Under the pieces are notes generated by a model that saw only the letters and a list, made by a program, of their open reading frames with translations, searched no databases and was not told the DNA's origin. Of a stretch of 64,000 bases of DNA, positions 1 through 12,439 are shown piece by piece; position 1 is the first letter of the stretch; every line of letters starts with the position of its first letter. The translations under genes and the position numbers were made by a program. The DNA is taken from the NCBI GenBank assembly GCA_947650285.1, contig CANTFL010000470.1, positions 434,001-498,000 of the forward strand. The letters are read 5' to 3'. Source of the stretch: Hyaloperonospora brassicae (Eukaryota > Oomycota > Peronosporomycetes > Peronosporales > Peronosporaceae).

Positions 1-857
1 GTAATCTCCACATTTCTTATCGAAGTGAGAAGGCTCATGCCAAATATTAGCTCACTTTCGCGCATATAATCCATTAAAGCGGTCAAGGCATTGCCGTTCT
101 TGCGATCCGCGATCGACGTTCAGAAGATCACGATAATCAGCATGGGAATCTGATCAGCCTTGGTAGCTATATCAAGGCGATCGATCAATAATCATCTACC
201 TTGTAGGTTGATAATGACACTTTATTTCAAATCGCCATTTGCGTGGATCTCGAACTTGCGATTTAGTACTCCCGTAGCGGCAACGCCTCCAAGGTCCATC
301 GCGGGAATCCAACCTTGTATCAAGTAAAATGGTGTATCAACGCGGATCCCAGCTTGTCATGCAATAAATGCAAATGCCAGCCGTTCTGCTTATTTGGATC
401 ACTCTGTTTGAGGTTCATCTGTGGAATACATCTTACATGCTCGTGTTTGCTTTTCCGTTACACGCTCCGCCAGCCCATTCGATTGCGGCTTGTACATCAT
501 AGTGCTCCTATGCGTTGCCGTGCAGTTTAGATAAATACTTCACATATAATGACCTAAAAGCACGATCTCCATCGTGACGTATTGCTTTTCTCGCACCAAA
601 CTGACAACACACGAATTCTTCGTAGTTATAAGCAATCGTCTAGGCAGTACGATACGAAGTGACGTTCTCGATCAAATACACTGATAACATATCGACCTAC
701 CACAGCACATATGTCTTTCCCTGAATTGATCGTAGTATAGAAGGAATATACTCCGTAGCCAAAATTTGTAAACGTAATGTCGCTTGCATGATACCTGACG
801 ATCCGCCACGATCGTTCGGGTATCTTTGCCTATCTTGCAGTCCACGCACTCACCCAT
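1..857 (-). pseudogene. Integrase fragment of element B
   Basis: The minus strand from 857 reads GECVDCKIGK, matching the end of the integrase zinc-binding region in this lineage. Near 500 it reads YKPQSNGLAERV, the conserved stretch around the third catalytic acidic residue (E of the DDE triad). Between 350 and 250 it reads RVDTPFYLIQGW, a hallmark of the C-terminal half of integrase in the same elements. The reading frame changes several times and stops interrupt it, so it cannot give a functional protein. The piece upstream of 857 is displaced by an insert at about 880-1,390. Confidence 0.6.
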
Positions 858-879
858 GTTAAACTTTAACTAGTTTAGG

Positions 880-1390
880 GAGCTGTTACGAAGAAGAAGA
901 CGGCTTACGACCGGGGATGAAAACCAAAAAGTGAGTTGTACTTATGTTGTCCTTATCTACAAAAACGAATGGCTGGTAGAAGCCGGTGACTCTCAGCCAC
1001 CGATTTCGTGCCTGTCTCCACCGCTTTTTGTTTCGCCTATCACTGGGTAATTGCGTCTCGTAATATGCCTTTAGTAAAAACTCTGCTTGGTCATATGCAG
1101 AATGAAAAGGATTGCATGGTTGTGGGGGACGTAACTGAGGGTGGGTCGCATTTCTGGTGGACCCCAAACACCAGGTCGTGAGTGTCAGTCACAATTAACT
1201 TACAAACGGCGAGACTCGAACCCGCACTCACCCGATTGGAATCCAGCTTCCCAAAAGACTGTGCCAATCTGCTGCTCAGTCGTTTCGCTTACATTCCACA
1301 ACATAACCCTGACAAAGAACAATACAACTAGTGCTAATATGCAATATACATCCTGCACATGTCGCCGCAACACCACTCACTAACCCACAT
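880..1390 (-). repeat. Insert in element B integrase with tRNA-like head (possible SINE)
   Basis: This stretch interrupts the integrase coding order of element B and matches nothing in the corresponding part of element A. On the minus strand its upstream part contains a tRNA-like structure (1,204-1,285), and near its other end is a short TTC repeat (about 886-900), a layout typical of tRNA-derived SINEs, which are known in Phytophthora. No clear target duplication was found, so the exact ends are a guess. A 93-codon minus-strand ORF inside it (886-1,167) has no recognisable domain. Confidence 0.3.
1204..1285 (-). other. tRNA-like sequence, probably decayed or SINE head
   Basis: On the minus strand there is a good T arm: stem GCGGG/CTCGC around the loop TTCGAGT, giving a near-consensus B box (GGTTCGAGTC). 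A 5-bp acceptor-like pairing (AAACG with CGTTT) and a 5-bp D-arm pairing (GACTG with CAGTC) can be drawn. The anticodon loop candidate (AGCTGGA) lacks the universal U33, so this is unlikely to be a working tRNA. Confidence 0.35.
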
Positions 1391-2368
1391 AGCATTGCAC
1401 ATTCCAGTAAAGCCTCTCCAGTGGAATTTTTAGTCGGATCCTACGGCACATGCGCCCTTTCAAATGATGGCCGACGGTAAAACTGGCGTGGTTTCGATGT
1501 AGGGAATGTTGTTGCAGCAGTTCTAAACCCACCAAGCTAATTGACTCCACACGATCATCTATTTTAGCCGACGATTTAAAAACAGAAAAAGAAACTATCC
1601 ACTTAAATACAACTCATATTTTGGTGCAATCTATGTGTATGCCTTCGGTTTCCCTGATTTGGTCTTGGCCGGAAATTCAATAAGATATGCCTTTCAGGCG
1701 AAATATAATTATTTTCCATCCTGCGACTGCTCTATACAATCGATGCGCATTTGCTGCACGGTCTATGGTTGCAAAATAGGGACTTATAGCGACTTCTTAC
1801 TGCAGGTCGATTTATTGCCGACACGTTGACTTCTAAATCGGCTACGTCGGGCATCATAACCCCATTCAGCCGGTTTAGCATGACCGGATCAGGTAGATCT
1901 ATATAGAAAGCTACGATGTAATAATGTACAGCTGCAGATCATCTATCACTTACCTGTATGCGCTCACCAATCTATCTTCATGCGCAGGATGTCTGAATTG
2001 ATGACGGTCTGACTTTCGCCGTAACTTTGTGATGCAGTTATTGCACACCAGAAGCTTTGCAGTAAATCTCCTCACGCATCTGACTGGTCAAAAAATTTAT
2101 ATGACCGATCATTTTCATTTATTTCGGGTTGGATTTGCTAGCACATCGAAGCTAAGTAACAATCCTGTTTTTTGCGCCTCGCCTAAGATAAGATCAGCGG
2201 TGAACCCAGCAGCGGCTGCCACGATATTCCCCTCTGGCAGCTTCCATATGGTTGCACTGTATGCTCCGAACTTCGTTTTACTCATGACGATCCGTCGAAG
2301 CTGGCTACTAAAAAGATTTTATCTGCTCCAAACTTGGGTGGTGGAATCCTTATGGTTTTCTTGGACTG

Positions 2369-2510
2369 TTAACGCGGGATTATCGAGATCAATACCTCAT
2401 TCAATTCTTCGCGTGGGGTCACACTAGCTGCCAATGCGCCCAGTATTTCATCTTCTTCCTTTCTGACCGAATTTTTTCTTGTGTCCATATTAATAAGAAT
2501 GTGGCGCATT
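2369..2510 (-). pseudogene. RNase H connection fragment of element B
   Basis: The minus-strand peptide EDEILGALAASVTPREELNE lies in the segment between the RT-linked RNase H and the second RNase H of this lineage. The equivalent in element A, near 15,600-15,670, reads EDEVLGACAASFTPREEVDE. Only this short stretch is recognisable; flanking frames are closed by stops. Confidence 0.55.
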
Positions 2511-2972
2511 TCATCATATTTCGTTAAAGACGGGAGGATGTAGCAGCCAGCACAAGGTTGGATACCGCGTAAGCACCGTGGTCTCGTATGATTGTACCAT
2601 CGAGTCATAAATAATCAGCATCTTAAAAAGGACCAACACTTCTTTTTCATCACCCCGCAATTATCTTCATCAGATTTCAGTGTACGACTAGAGAAATTGA
2701 CATGACAATTGATCCAATTAGTTTCCGGAAATAATGCGGCCGTTACTATCCAGTTGATGGTATACACCACGATCACTGGTGGTTGATCCGGGTCAAAAGG
2801 TTTTGTGATAGGCGTTGTGGCTACTTAATCCTTGAGCAAAGTTGAAGCAACCAACGCTTTCTCCCAACTGCCTTTCACTTTCAAAACCAGATACCCCTGT
2901 AATCTTGTCCAAATTGCGCTTGCACCCATTTCAAGGTCATGATCGCGATTTAGTTAAGAATCTGGATCACGA

Positions 2973-3161
2973 TCACGATCTTAGTGTACGTGAACGACAC
3001 TGATTCATCGCTTGTGAGACTAATTCGTGAAAATAAACTTTGCGCAGCTTATAGGACACGGACGCATGAATTGCAAAGTCCTTAATAAATATACTGCAGT
3101 ATATCAGAATTGCTAGAGAAGATTGCATCGATCTTAGCGTCCGGTGAAACGAATTGTTCAC
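2973..3161 (-). pseudogene. RT thumb/connection fragment of element B
   Basis: The minus-strand peptide RTLRSMQSSLAILIYCS followed by FIKDFAIHASVSYKL corresponds to the segment just after reverse transcriptase in Gypsy polyproteins (usually LRSxQxFLGxxNYY). Element A has RTLRSMQSFLGILI at about 14,737-14,780. It is a fragment with no intact reading frame on either side. Confidence 0.55.
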
Positions 3162-3661
3162 CTACCATTCTAAGTCTTCCGAATTAGCCCTCAAATATGC
3201 CACTGAGATTCATTGAAATATATATATTCCACCTTACGACGTTCATTGAAGTTTGTAACTTAAATAATTGACAGGTTCCACTTAACATAGACTTCCTACA
3301 GTTGCTCTGCTTTCTTTTATAAAGGCGTCCAAGATGTGGCAGGCTTAAACTATCGAACATAAACGATCTTTAACCCGATACTTATACCTAAGATCCATTT
3401 CTGCCCCCTTTCGTATATTCGCCCATCAACTCTGACTTATACGGATCCGTAGAGTTTCAGGCTACAATAATATTCAGGTTTCCGTACCGAGCGTTATCGA
3501 TCAGGCTTTGATAGAATTTGTGAAGCTTACTTTAAGCCGAAATGAAACTGTGTCTATTTTACCAAGAAAGCGGAAAAAAGGCCAAGATAGCTCTCGCACG
3601 CTCCTTCATGTCCCCCACCAACAATTCCACTCGTCATGTCCAAAAACAATGCCACATCCAT

Positions 3662-3889
3662 TTATATATGTCCGTGAACAATTTGCTGATTAGAGGCATG
3701 GGGGGATACCGTTAACCCTGTCAGCGGGTTCGCCAGACTGTAGTCGATGCACAAACGTATATTTAAATCGTTTTTCTCGATGACTATCATGATCGGTGGG
3801 GCGCACGGTGAAGTACAGGGCCGGATAATATTTGCTAATAGAAACGTTTTGACAGTATTAGCATACTTTCCTTGAATCTTTGGAGCCAT
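3662..3889 (-). pseudogene. Reverse transcriptase N-terminal fragment of element B
   Basis: The minus-strand peptide includes NIIRPCTSPCAPPIMIVIEK and LNIRLCIDYSLANPLT, the fingers region of Ty3/Gypsy reverse transcriptase (I-x-P-S-x-SPxxSPIVxVxKKxG and R-x-C-x-DYRxLN motifs). Element A has the same motifs near 14,030-14,165. The palm catalytic motif was not found downstream, so the enzyme is dead. This fragment established that the 1-8 kb tract is a minus-strand Gypsy relic. Confidence 0.65.
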
Positions 3890-5244
3890 GGACCTGACTC
3901 TTTGCGCATCAGTGTCGCTCCTAAGACATTATTATCGCAAATTCCTGCACACTCTGCCCGGAGAAGTGCATTTCCTTTTTATATGAGTAAACAGCGACTT
4001 ACCAAATTGAAATAGTGTAGCTTTTCTTGCATATGCTCAGAGGTACCCCGTGATCTCCCTCTTAGATATCATCAATTGTCACTTCCAACGTGAGGTACTT
4101 ACTTCATGTAAGAACGCCCTATGCTTATCCACACCTTGTGCATATGCTCCTCCACTTTAATGGAAATTTGATGATGTAATTTTTTGGAGCTTTTTTTCCA
4201 TCCTTTGCGTCAATCGTCGTGTTCTGAGCCATCGCATCCGTTCGACCGAACATTTTTTTTCAACCCACAATCTTTGACATTTAATTCGTATGGCTAATGG
4301 CTGGATCATTCCTGTAGAAGATCAGTCTTCCCATAATCTTTTTCTTCGTCCCTCTTCCTCTCTGACACCTTGTTACCCTCTCGTAATTTGATTTCGTACA
4401 TGATCTGCATCATCGGGTTTCATGATCGCACCGATATCAAACGGTGGTTCTGTTGACTTCCGATCTTCCGTACTGGGAGGACTTCCGACTTTAATATATC
4501 TAACACATAGTGATTTATGGTTCATATACCGTCAGATTGCTCTACTACCCTTTACTATTCTATGTAATCCGTTTTTTAGTTTTTAAACGCGATAACATCT
4601 TAGTTTGTATATGATACGGATGTCTGTCAACCAGCGATCCTGTTTTCGCTTCCTGTACGATTTTTCTTGTTTTCCGGTAGCCTCGAACGCTAATTTTTGT
4701 CATTCTGTATACCTAGATAATTCACCGACAAGTATCCTGGCGATCGGATCTACATGTCGGCTGCCAACCACAAGGTCAATAGGGCTACAGAATTTGAATT
4801 TGTATCGCTATCACTGCGGTTGGTAAGTAGCAGATAATAGATCTTCTCAGGCCCTGCAGACACAGCCGGCATTCATGCTGAGTCTCGCTACACCACAATT
4901 ATATTTGGGCGGTTGATATTGATCATCACCTCTGTCGACATCCCAACAGGAATATGTTCATAATGATCTCCTAAATTAATCGCTTGTATTTTCAACCGGT
5001 ATTGTGGTCTGCTTTCTGTTCTTTTTGACCAATACACCCTTCATCTGGTTCGAAATACAGTATCGTAGTCTACATTCAGACGCATGACCGAAAAAAAACA
5101 TATAAATTTTACTTAATATGGCCTCTTGTTCAACTTGATCGCCTACTCACAAATCGTAATAAATACAACAGCGATTCGTTCGATGCGATCTAAATAGTGG
5201 TCCGCCTCACAGTCATGAATGCATTTTTCTTCCATCCATTTGCA

Positions 5245-5457
5245 CTATTGAGTTCGGCTTCCGTCGATCTCACATGCCAACTTACGTTCAAAGCTAGTAC
5301 CGGCGATAGATATATCTGTACTAATTATAAAAAGCGTAGAAATTATTGCAATATTAATCTTGCCTACTGCTTTCACTTGCTTGAACCACTTTCTCGAGGT
5401 TTGATACTTCCTATACCTGCTCGACTCTCCAAGGGCGAGATAGAGCTCCATACTCAT
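5245..5457 (-). pseudogene. Aspartic protease fragment of element B
   Basis: The minus-strand peptide GKINIAIISTLFIISTDISI followed by AGTSFERKLACEIDGSRTQ aligns with the protease of element A (12,550-12,660), which reads GKINNEKATMLLDSGAEISI followed by VNTAFAREVGCAID. The catalytic LDSGAE box has decayed to FIISTD, so the active-site aspartate context is lost. Confidence 0.5.
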
Positions 5458-7899
5458 ACGAGATTAAGTGTAATCGTCTATTCTTTTCACACTCGAAATA
5501 AAATGTACAAGTGTATATCATCACGTATAGTAGCGGACTGGCTGATCCGATCACTAATGTCTTAGCCCGTCCGTTGTCTCAAAGCAAATACATAAATGCA
5601 GAGCATATAGCTCTCGGCTTGGTCCAGATTCAAACATGGCGAGCGTCCTAAATTATCATCTACACGTTGGGCAGAAACATCCAAGCATGCTTGATCGATA
5701 CGTACCAACTGCAGATCAAGTTGCGAATTTTCTCGCGGGGAATTTACTACTCGCATGCCTCTTTCCTTTAAGCGGCTCACATGTAACAATACTTGTCAAA
5801 TAGGCGGCCTTTTCGGCTGCACTTCCGACAAGTCATTGTCATCTAACACCCACGATCGTCATGCATTGTCTATCCGCAGTGAGTTCACGTCTATGATCGT
5901 TTAAAAATAAGTCAAACATTTACGATCTGGACCTTGTGATCGTTTGACATGACACAGTTTGAGAAATTTACCATGACGATAATGCCCATGAAATGGGTCG
6001 CTATAATCTTGTCCGTTCCTAAGTTCATCATTACCTTGTCGGTAATGAAGTTTTCTCGAAAAAACATTTTTATCTATTCTGGGATCCAAACACACAAATT
6101 GGGGTCGACCCATAAACTCATCCGATCCACATCATTTCCAATCCGATTCGATGCTTTCACTTTCTTCCACCCAAATTGCTCGCATCGTCTGGGTCGAGCT
6201 TGACGGAGTCTGATCCATATCAAAAACCGTTTTACAAACAAAAATCGTTCGACACTATAGGCATCATATTTGCCAAAATAACCATGCTCTGGTAAGCGCG
6301 CAAAGTTTCTTTCATCGATCGCAACAAAGTCGACTGCTTGACCATATTGTGATCGTTCAGCGTTTCGATGAAGTGTTTCACATGTTCGCGTCTTAAATCA
6401 GACGTCCATTATTGTTGTTAAATCTTTGTCGGGACCACCGACGAGTTCAACTGAATTAATACTCTAGTGGAGTTCCACCCGATCATTGCCTTAAGTAGTA
6501 ATATTGTCGACTTCTCGATACACCATGTACTCCATATTGGATCATGAAACATTCACTAAGGGCTTCTAGTTACGGCGATTAATCGGCTTGGTTGAATGTA
6601 CTGATTTCTAGTCGGTATCTTTAATAGATGACCGAGCACTAGACACTTATCTGCATCTGAAGATTGGCCTCGCAAGAAAAATGTATCAAATTTGTCAATT
6701 TAACTCCTGAATCGATCTTCGTCTCTGTATTAACCATCAAATTACGATAAATCCCTATTTGCCGATACTAGTAAGCTCTGCGTCGTTGTTACGCCACTTT
6801 GATCGGTCTCTGCAGCGGCTATCAACAATTGCCTAAGATCGTCCTCCATGAGATCATTAGAATTATAGTTGTAGGATCGACTATGATGCGACTCCTTTAC
6901 TGATCCCATTTCTACATTCTGGAAAATTAGCTTCTTGTGGCGTATCAAAGCCCCTCCAAAAAGCTTGACAATGTGGGAATCAGTTTAATTTTATCACATA
7001 TGCGGCGAAACCTCATCTTCTGACGTTTTCATTCCGCGCTATGTCTTTATCTTCAGATCTTAGATCTGGATCATACGGTATAATATCGAGCCACTAGAAG
7101 GTCAGGCCGGGCGCATGAATGTGGATTCGCGGCGTTCACAAAATTGCTAATGTGATTTTACCTCTCCACCGGCGCCCACACGACAGATTAACGGATGGGG
7201 TACTTCTTTTTGATATAGTACCTTTCTAATCTTGTATACTCGTCGGTAGTGCGGGATGCAATTTTCTCGATGTACTTCTGTTGATGCTAAACTTGAACGT
7301 GTTTGGGACTGGTGTGATCGCTTAAAAGTCTGCACGCAATTATACGTATGTTGTAGGGTGACCGATATGATGCACCCTGGTCTGAACAAGACCGCCTAGT
7401 CCAAAGTAGATGCTTGATACGCTTAACCTTCTACTACGCTTGAGCCATTTCGAGTTTTGACCACCCTTGCTTTCTTTCTGCGCCCTACCGTTGTTGTAGT
7501 TATATTTGTGAGAGTTTTTATACGCACCTGAATTAACAAATTAGTTACCACACTTGAAAAAACGAAAGTCGTATCTCTTGATGCCCTCGGGAGGCCAAAA
7601 TCCAAGTCGAAAGAGACGACGGGTGTCTTTTGAAGTAAATTGAACTCTGATCAAAGTTAGCCAAGTAAATTAATAAACCTACAAGTTAGCCTATCTATGC
7701 AACATGCACATGCCCCACATCGTCTGATTCATCAATATTTCTCTCGTAAGGCGTACGCTCCTTGATCGATCCCCTACCCAGAAATATAATCAAATTTCCT
7801 CTTAGATCGGACTTGTTCGCAGATCGAATACACTTCCAGATCGGTTTCACTCCCAGATCGAATTCACTCCTGAAATGGATTCGATCGTCGTGATCGACC

Positions 7900-8345
7900 T
7901 ATTTAAACATGGTGCCTAGTTAACGTAACGCAGTAACTATTCTTCAGATTAATTTTCACACCATTTTTCGATCCACTTCTTCGCAGCAACTAATGAATAT
8001 AAACTCTGATGGTGAAATACAGCCAGTGCTGCTGATCTTGGACAGCTGTAGTTCCCACGTCCTATTTGCTTATTTGCCTCGTATAATCAAGCTTGACAGC
8101 ACAAAAAATTCCAACGGCTCATTAAACAAATCTTTGAATCATCAGCTAATTTGTCTTTGGTTTGGCTAAATTAGTACTCCTCAAGATGCGTAGGCGTCAT
8201 TATAGAATAATGATTTTACCAATGAGACCCTTGAAGAATATATCCAGCACTGCAGAATCCGTTCAGACATGACTTGCCAATTAAGCTACAACGAAGCTGA
8301 ACGTCTAATTACGTGCTTCAGTTACCCCATACAGATTTAAGATGG
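7900..8345. other. Spacer between elements B and A, no gene seen
   Basis: AT-rich sequence with no open frame that looks coding. Just before it, at about 7,805-7,880, a short motif close to CAGATCGAATTCACTC recurs three to four times. This could be the edge of element B's LTR, but no second copy was found to prove it. Confidence 0.3.
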
Positions 8346-9859
8346 TGTGGAAAAGTGCAGAAGAATTACGATGGAAAGTGTGATTCGCGCCTACTGCATT
8401 AAGTGCGAGATCGATTTGATTGGTGGAGTGCTCTCGGAGATAGGCCCGTTGGCACGAATAATGGTGTCACACGACTGAGTGACAGGAAATGACTGTGGAA
8501 ATTGTGCAGATTGATCTACCTAACGGTCAAGAAGGAGTATAGTCAAGGATCGACGATTGACCGATCGCGATCCGCGATCGAAGGTTTGGATCACCAAGGT
8601 ACAAGAACCGGATCACTCAAGGGATGAACATCAACTGGAGTACTGGATCGCTAATGACAATGGGATATAGGTGAATATGGAAGCAATATAGAAGAGTGGA
8701 TCGCCAAGATAATCAAGTATGCAAAGCTTCGGACGTGACGGCGATCCGACCTTGGATGCCAGATCGAAGATGCAGCCGATCGACCACGATCTATCCTGGA
8801 GGTGTACTACTGATCGGTGTGGATCGCATGATTGGTGTGGATCACATACCGCGATCCGCGGCGCTGCGATTCACTGAACCGCGATCCACTGCAACGAGAT
8901 ATACTATGGAGCGATTCACGTGAGATATGATCGGCGTGGACACATGATCGAGGTGAATCACATAATTGGTGTGAATTATATACCGCGATCCACTACCTCG
9001 CGATCTACTGCACCGCGATCCACTATGGAGCGATCTACTATGGAGCGATCTACTATGAAGCGATCTACTATGGAGCGGATCGAGGTGGATCCCATGATAG
9101 GTGTGGATCACATACCGCGATTTATCACCTCGCGATCTACTATACCGCGATCCACTGTACCGCGATCCACTATGTAGCGATCCAATACGGAGTGTATGCT
9201 GTGGCCCACATGAGGCAAGAAGTGAATGAAATAGACAGGCGGTGCACAACAGTTGACCTAGCGAACCGATAGGCCTAGTCATAGGTTTTGGATTTGGTTG
9301 GTTGACATTAAAGATAATTGAATTTGTAACGAAAGGTACGTATCGACTTTCCCCGGGCAGGAACTTTGGACTCCCGTTGAATAGAGAGTCACCCACGTCT
9401 CTGCAAGATTCTCCCTTGGATTGCTTGGCCAGGCAAAACATCAGATCTCACCCCTCTCCCCCCAACTGCGATCGGACGCAGGGAACCTAACGGTTCAGAT
9501 TCATGATCGCGAGACGGCTCAAGTGGTCAGAAGTCTCGCGTATCAAGCATCACCCTTGGCAAAGGCGACTCTTGGAGAGCGCCCAAGTTACAAGCGATCG
9601 AGTGAAGAATTTCCACGCGATTCGCCCCTACGTTTGACCAGGTGAAGAATTTCCACCCGATCAACACCTATCCCTAAAACGGTCAAGTTCAGCTTCAGCT
9701 CAAGTCCATCAAGTAGAGCGCAACCCGTCCCACGGACGGGTACACAAGTTGAGCAAGAAGACACAGAGCACGGAATCGGGGGCCCCTCAGTTAGTCGGTC
9801 TTCCGGGCGCCAGTGGAGAGTCGGGATCACAAGGAATTTGTGATCACCACTCCACCACA
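8346..9859 (+). repeat. 5' LTR of element A
   Basis: This 1,514-bp repeat starts TGTGGAAAAGTGCAG and ends CACTCCACCACA, so it has the TG...CA ends of an LTR. It matches 20,712-22,118 along its length apart from the internal tandem arrays. The U3-like part contains repeats based on CCGCGATCCAC and TATGGAGCGATCTAC. The bases after it (TGTTGCACGTGCCC, from 9,861) could be a mutated primer-binding site; the tRNA was not identified. Confidence 0.85.
8840..9190 (+). repeat. GATC-rich short tandem array in 5' LTR of A
   Basis: About four copies of a TATGGAGCGATCTAC unit (8,995-9,075) sit between copies of a CCGCGATCCACT unit. The 3' LTR has a different arrangement of related units, so the arrays changed after insertion or came from different templates. 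Confidence 0.7.
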
Positions 9860-10645
9860 ATGTTGCACGTGCCCTGATCTTCTAGTGACTCAAGATTTCA
9901 CCGTGAGTCCCTGAGCGAAGAAGTCCAGATCAAGACCGAATGTGGGATACAAGCACCAGCGAAAGAGGAATCGTCGCAGACGCTGGAGAATGAAGTCTAT
10001 TCAGATCGGCACAGCTTTGACGGGGTCTATGACGACACTAAAATTAAAGAGGAAGATCTGTTGCACGATTTGGAAAAAAACCTCCAACGACCCCCTGAGG
10101 TTTATCGGGGGCCACCGCAATTACTTCTGCAACGAACGATCTGCAGACGGAAATGTCTAGGGGATTCCACAAACCATTTTCTTTATATCGAATAAACCAT
10201 CAGAAGTGATGAAGAAAGAAGCAAGGAGTTTTAATAACTTACATTATCTGGTTTTGGGGAAACAAGATCAAACATTCCACAAAAACAAGCACGCTGGAAG
10301 CAAGGTCAAGACGGAGAATTTGGTTTAAGACGAACCGTCAGTTGATCGCTAAGTAAAGTTTATAGATCGGCGATTAAACGAAATCAGCCGGTATTACCAT
10401 TTGAAGGAGCTGAAAAGGCTGTTGTTAAACGATCCAATGCTAAGGAGGATAAAGTTCAAGCTGACCGAATCGCTACGCGGACCAATGTTAGCACCCAAAT
10501 CAACTCCCAACGTGTCGGAGGCTCCCCGGCTTTAAATTGATATGCTAACTAAACCAAAGCTTACAGCTGGAACTTAAAACACGCAAAATTTACAAAGCGC
10601 AACGACGACCGATCTATCGTCGCAGGACAGTCGCTGCTAAATACG
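9860..10645 (+). other. Leader region of element A, no clear gene
   Basis: This lies between the 5' LTR and the first gag-like frame. Only short frames are present (for example 9,942-10,160), with basic residues and no domain I recognise. It is probably the untranslated leader plus the decayed gag N-terminus. Confidence 0.4.
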
Positions 10646-10975
10646 TTGAGTCCGCTCCTAGGCGTACACGACCCCGCAGACAACCCTCCCTCGCCGATCG
10701 GCACCACGAATAAACGGATCACGCCGCGAATCTTGATGGATCAAGTTCTCATACCGATCAGCAACTCCCCAATGGGTGAACACACTGGATTGTCCCGATA
10801 TGCTTCAGCGGAATCGGAAAAGAACTCGAACGATTCGTTCGAGATCCAACGGATGTCGCTAGGACCAAAGGGCGAAGCTCTGTTGCGGAAGACATTTGAA
10901 CGAAATGAGGCTGAAGCGCAAGCGGGAAGGCCATTGGCCACGCATTTTATAAACATGGTGGAGTCAGAACAATAA
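10646..10975 (+). pseudogene. Gag N-terminal fragment of element A
   Basis: A 109-codon frame rich in Ser, Pro, Asn and Glu precedes the recognisable gag. It contains LGPKGEALLRKTFERNEAEA, a charged helical stretch typical of retroelement gag N-termini. It is joined to the next segment only through stops and frame changes. It may be translated as part of gag in intact relatives; the assignment rests mainly on position. Confidence 0.4.
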
Positions 10976-11172
10976 AATCCTATTTTCGAGCAGCCGTGAA
11001 TGAATACGACCTAGAACAAGCTCACATGAACGCTGGACGATCGGTTAATCGCCATCCCGAACCGGAGATTGACATGCCGGATATTGAAATGGAGTCAGTT
11101 GGATCGCTTCCTAAATTAAGGCATAACTAGGGTTATGGGCATCGGGAGCAAGGAGGCAAGAGATTACCGCAG

Positions 11173-12244
11173 ATGGCTACGGCAGGAGCGGCCGAGAGTG
11201 GCGGTTTCTTTAATCAAAGGACTCGAATGTCTGCCATGGCCAAACCAAAAGAATTTTATGGAATAGAGATAAATGAAGAACGGGCCACAATATGGATCCG
11301 TAAGGTAACGTCGGTGTTCCTACGCTATCAAGCATCTGATGCGGAAAAGTGTCTGGTATTCAGCGATCTTCTCACGGTACCATCGCGTGACTGGAACAAC
11401 CAGCTGAGTCGCTCAACGAGGACTTCGTGGAAGGCACTACTAAAAGGCTAAATGGGCAAATATGGAGGGAAGAATGGAATCTCTTTTGGAAGGCTCTACT
11501 ACCATCCCCGTAAACGATCAAACGAGACCCCTTTTGAATACTTGTACCATCTAAATATGGCTGAGATTCGGGCGAAGATCCCGATGCAAAATGTACCGTC
11601 TGCTATCCGTAAGTAACATGAAAAACCATTACATCAGTACCCTGGGCGATCGCGATCTGGTGAGAATGTTGACAACTTTACGCCTTGGAGATGTAGACGA
11701 TCTAAAAGGAACGCTGCAAGAATGCGAGATCATGGAAGTCCTAGAAGCTCACGCCTCCATGGGGTCGAATACATTTCGATAGCGTCTTACGTCGCGGGTG
11801 GCCCAAATGCAAGCGAGATCGGCTTGAGCTTTGAAAGCTATCCACGTGGAAAGCGAGAGCAGTGGATCAGACGTTGAATCCAGCGGATCGGATACTGACT
11901 CGGATCGACGAAATGTGTACATGGCTGCAGCTGCGGATATCGCTTAGGAGCCAGGATACCCATTCGTCCACAACGAGAGACTTGATCAACAGAGGCACTA
12001 CGATCGTGGAAAGCCTCAAACATTGTGTACGCACTGTGGGTTGAAGAAGCATGACGATCGCGGATGTTGGAAGCGACTGACATGTCAGAAGTGCGGACGT
12101 AAAGGCCATCCTGCGGACAAGTGCTACTACGTGTGTTCCGTATGCAAGAACATCCACGACAAAGGAAAAAGCCCGATTGAACAGTTCTACAACATGATCC
12201 GTCAGTGGTATGTCCCCACCAAGCATGTAGGGATGTTGCCGTAA
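11173..12244 (+). pseudogene. Gag capsid and nucleocapsid of element A (broken)
   Basis: 11,173-11,450 encodes a capsid-like segment (FYGIEINEERATIWIRKVTS), continued with frame changes to 11,782 (GDRDLVRMLTTLRLGDVDDL). 12,023-12,244 encodes two perfect CX2CX4HX4C knuckles, CTHCGLKKHDDRGC and CQKCGRKGHPADKC, and then a decayed third cysteine cluster. Gag packages the element RNA in cytoplasmic particles; the knuckles bind the RNA. At least two frameshifts or stops separate the parts, so no full gag can be made. Confidence 0.7.
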
Positions 12245-12439
12245 CAAGCCGAGAAGATGCTAAATTAAGATGCTCGTAGCTTGAAATCTGGTACGAGCCA
12301 AGCCTTCTAGGCTCTGCGTATATCCATTTGTGCAGAGGAAGGAGGTCGACGGAAGAGATGACAAGCAGAATGATCGGCAAATACATGTGATTCCTCAAAG
12401 TGTCTGCGTTCCGTTTTAAGTGTTAGACGACGAGATGAG

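Larger units (their letters stand above)
1..7900 (-). mobile_element. Element B: decayed Ty3/Gypsy retrotransposon remnant
   Basis: Scattered minus-strand peptides occur in the correct order for a Gypsy polyprotein of the same lineage as element A: protease (about 5,250-5,460), RT (3,662-3,889), the segment after RT (2,973-3,161), the RNase H connection (2,369-2,510) and integrase (1-857). Every domain is broken by stops and indels. The left part runs off the window. The right boundary is uncertain; gag could not be read with confidence between 5.5 and 7.6 kb, and no LTR was delimited. Element A starts at 8,346 and may have landed in or beside B. Age is inferred from the density of stops. Confidence 0.7.

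Noticed and set aside
8696..9441. Overlapping ORFs on both strands with repetitive Arg/Ser/His-rich translations
   Set aside because: They come from the GATC-rich tandem repeats inside the LTR of element A; repeat units that are multiples of three keep frames open without coding.
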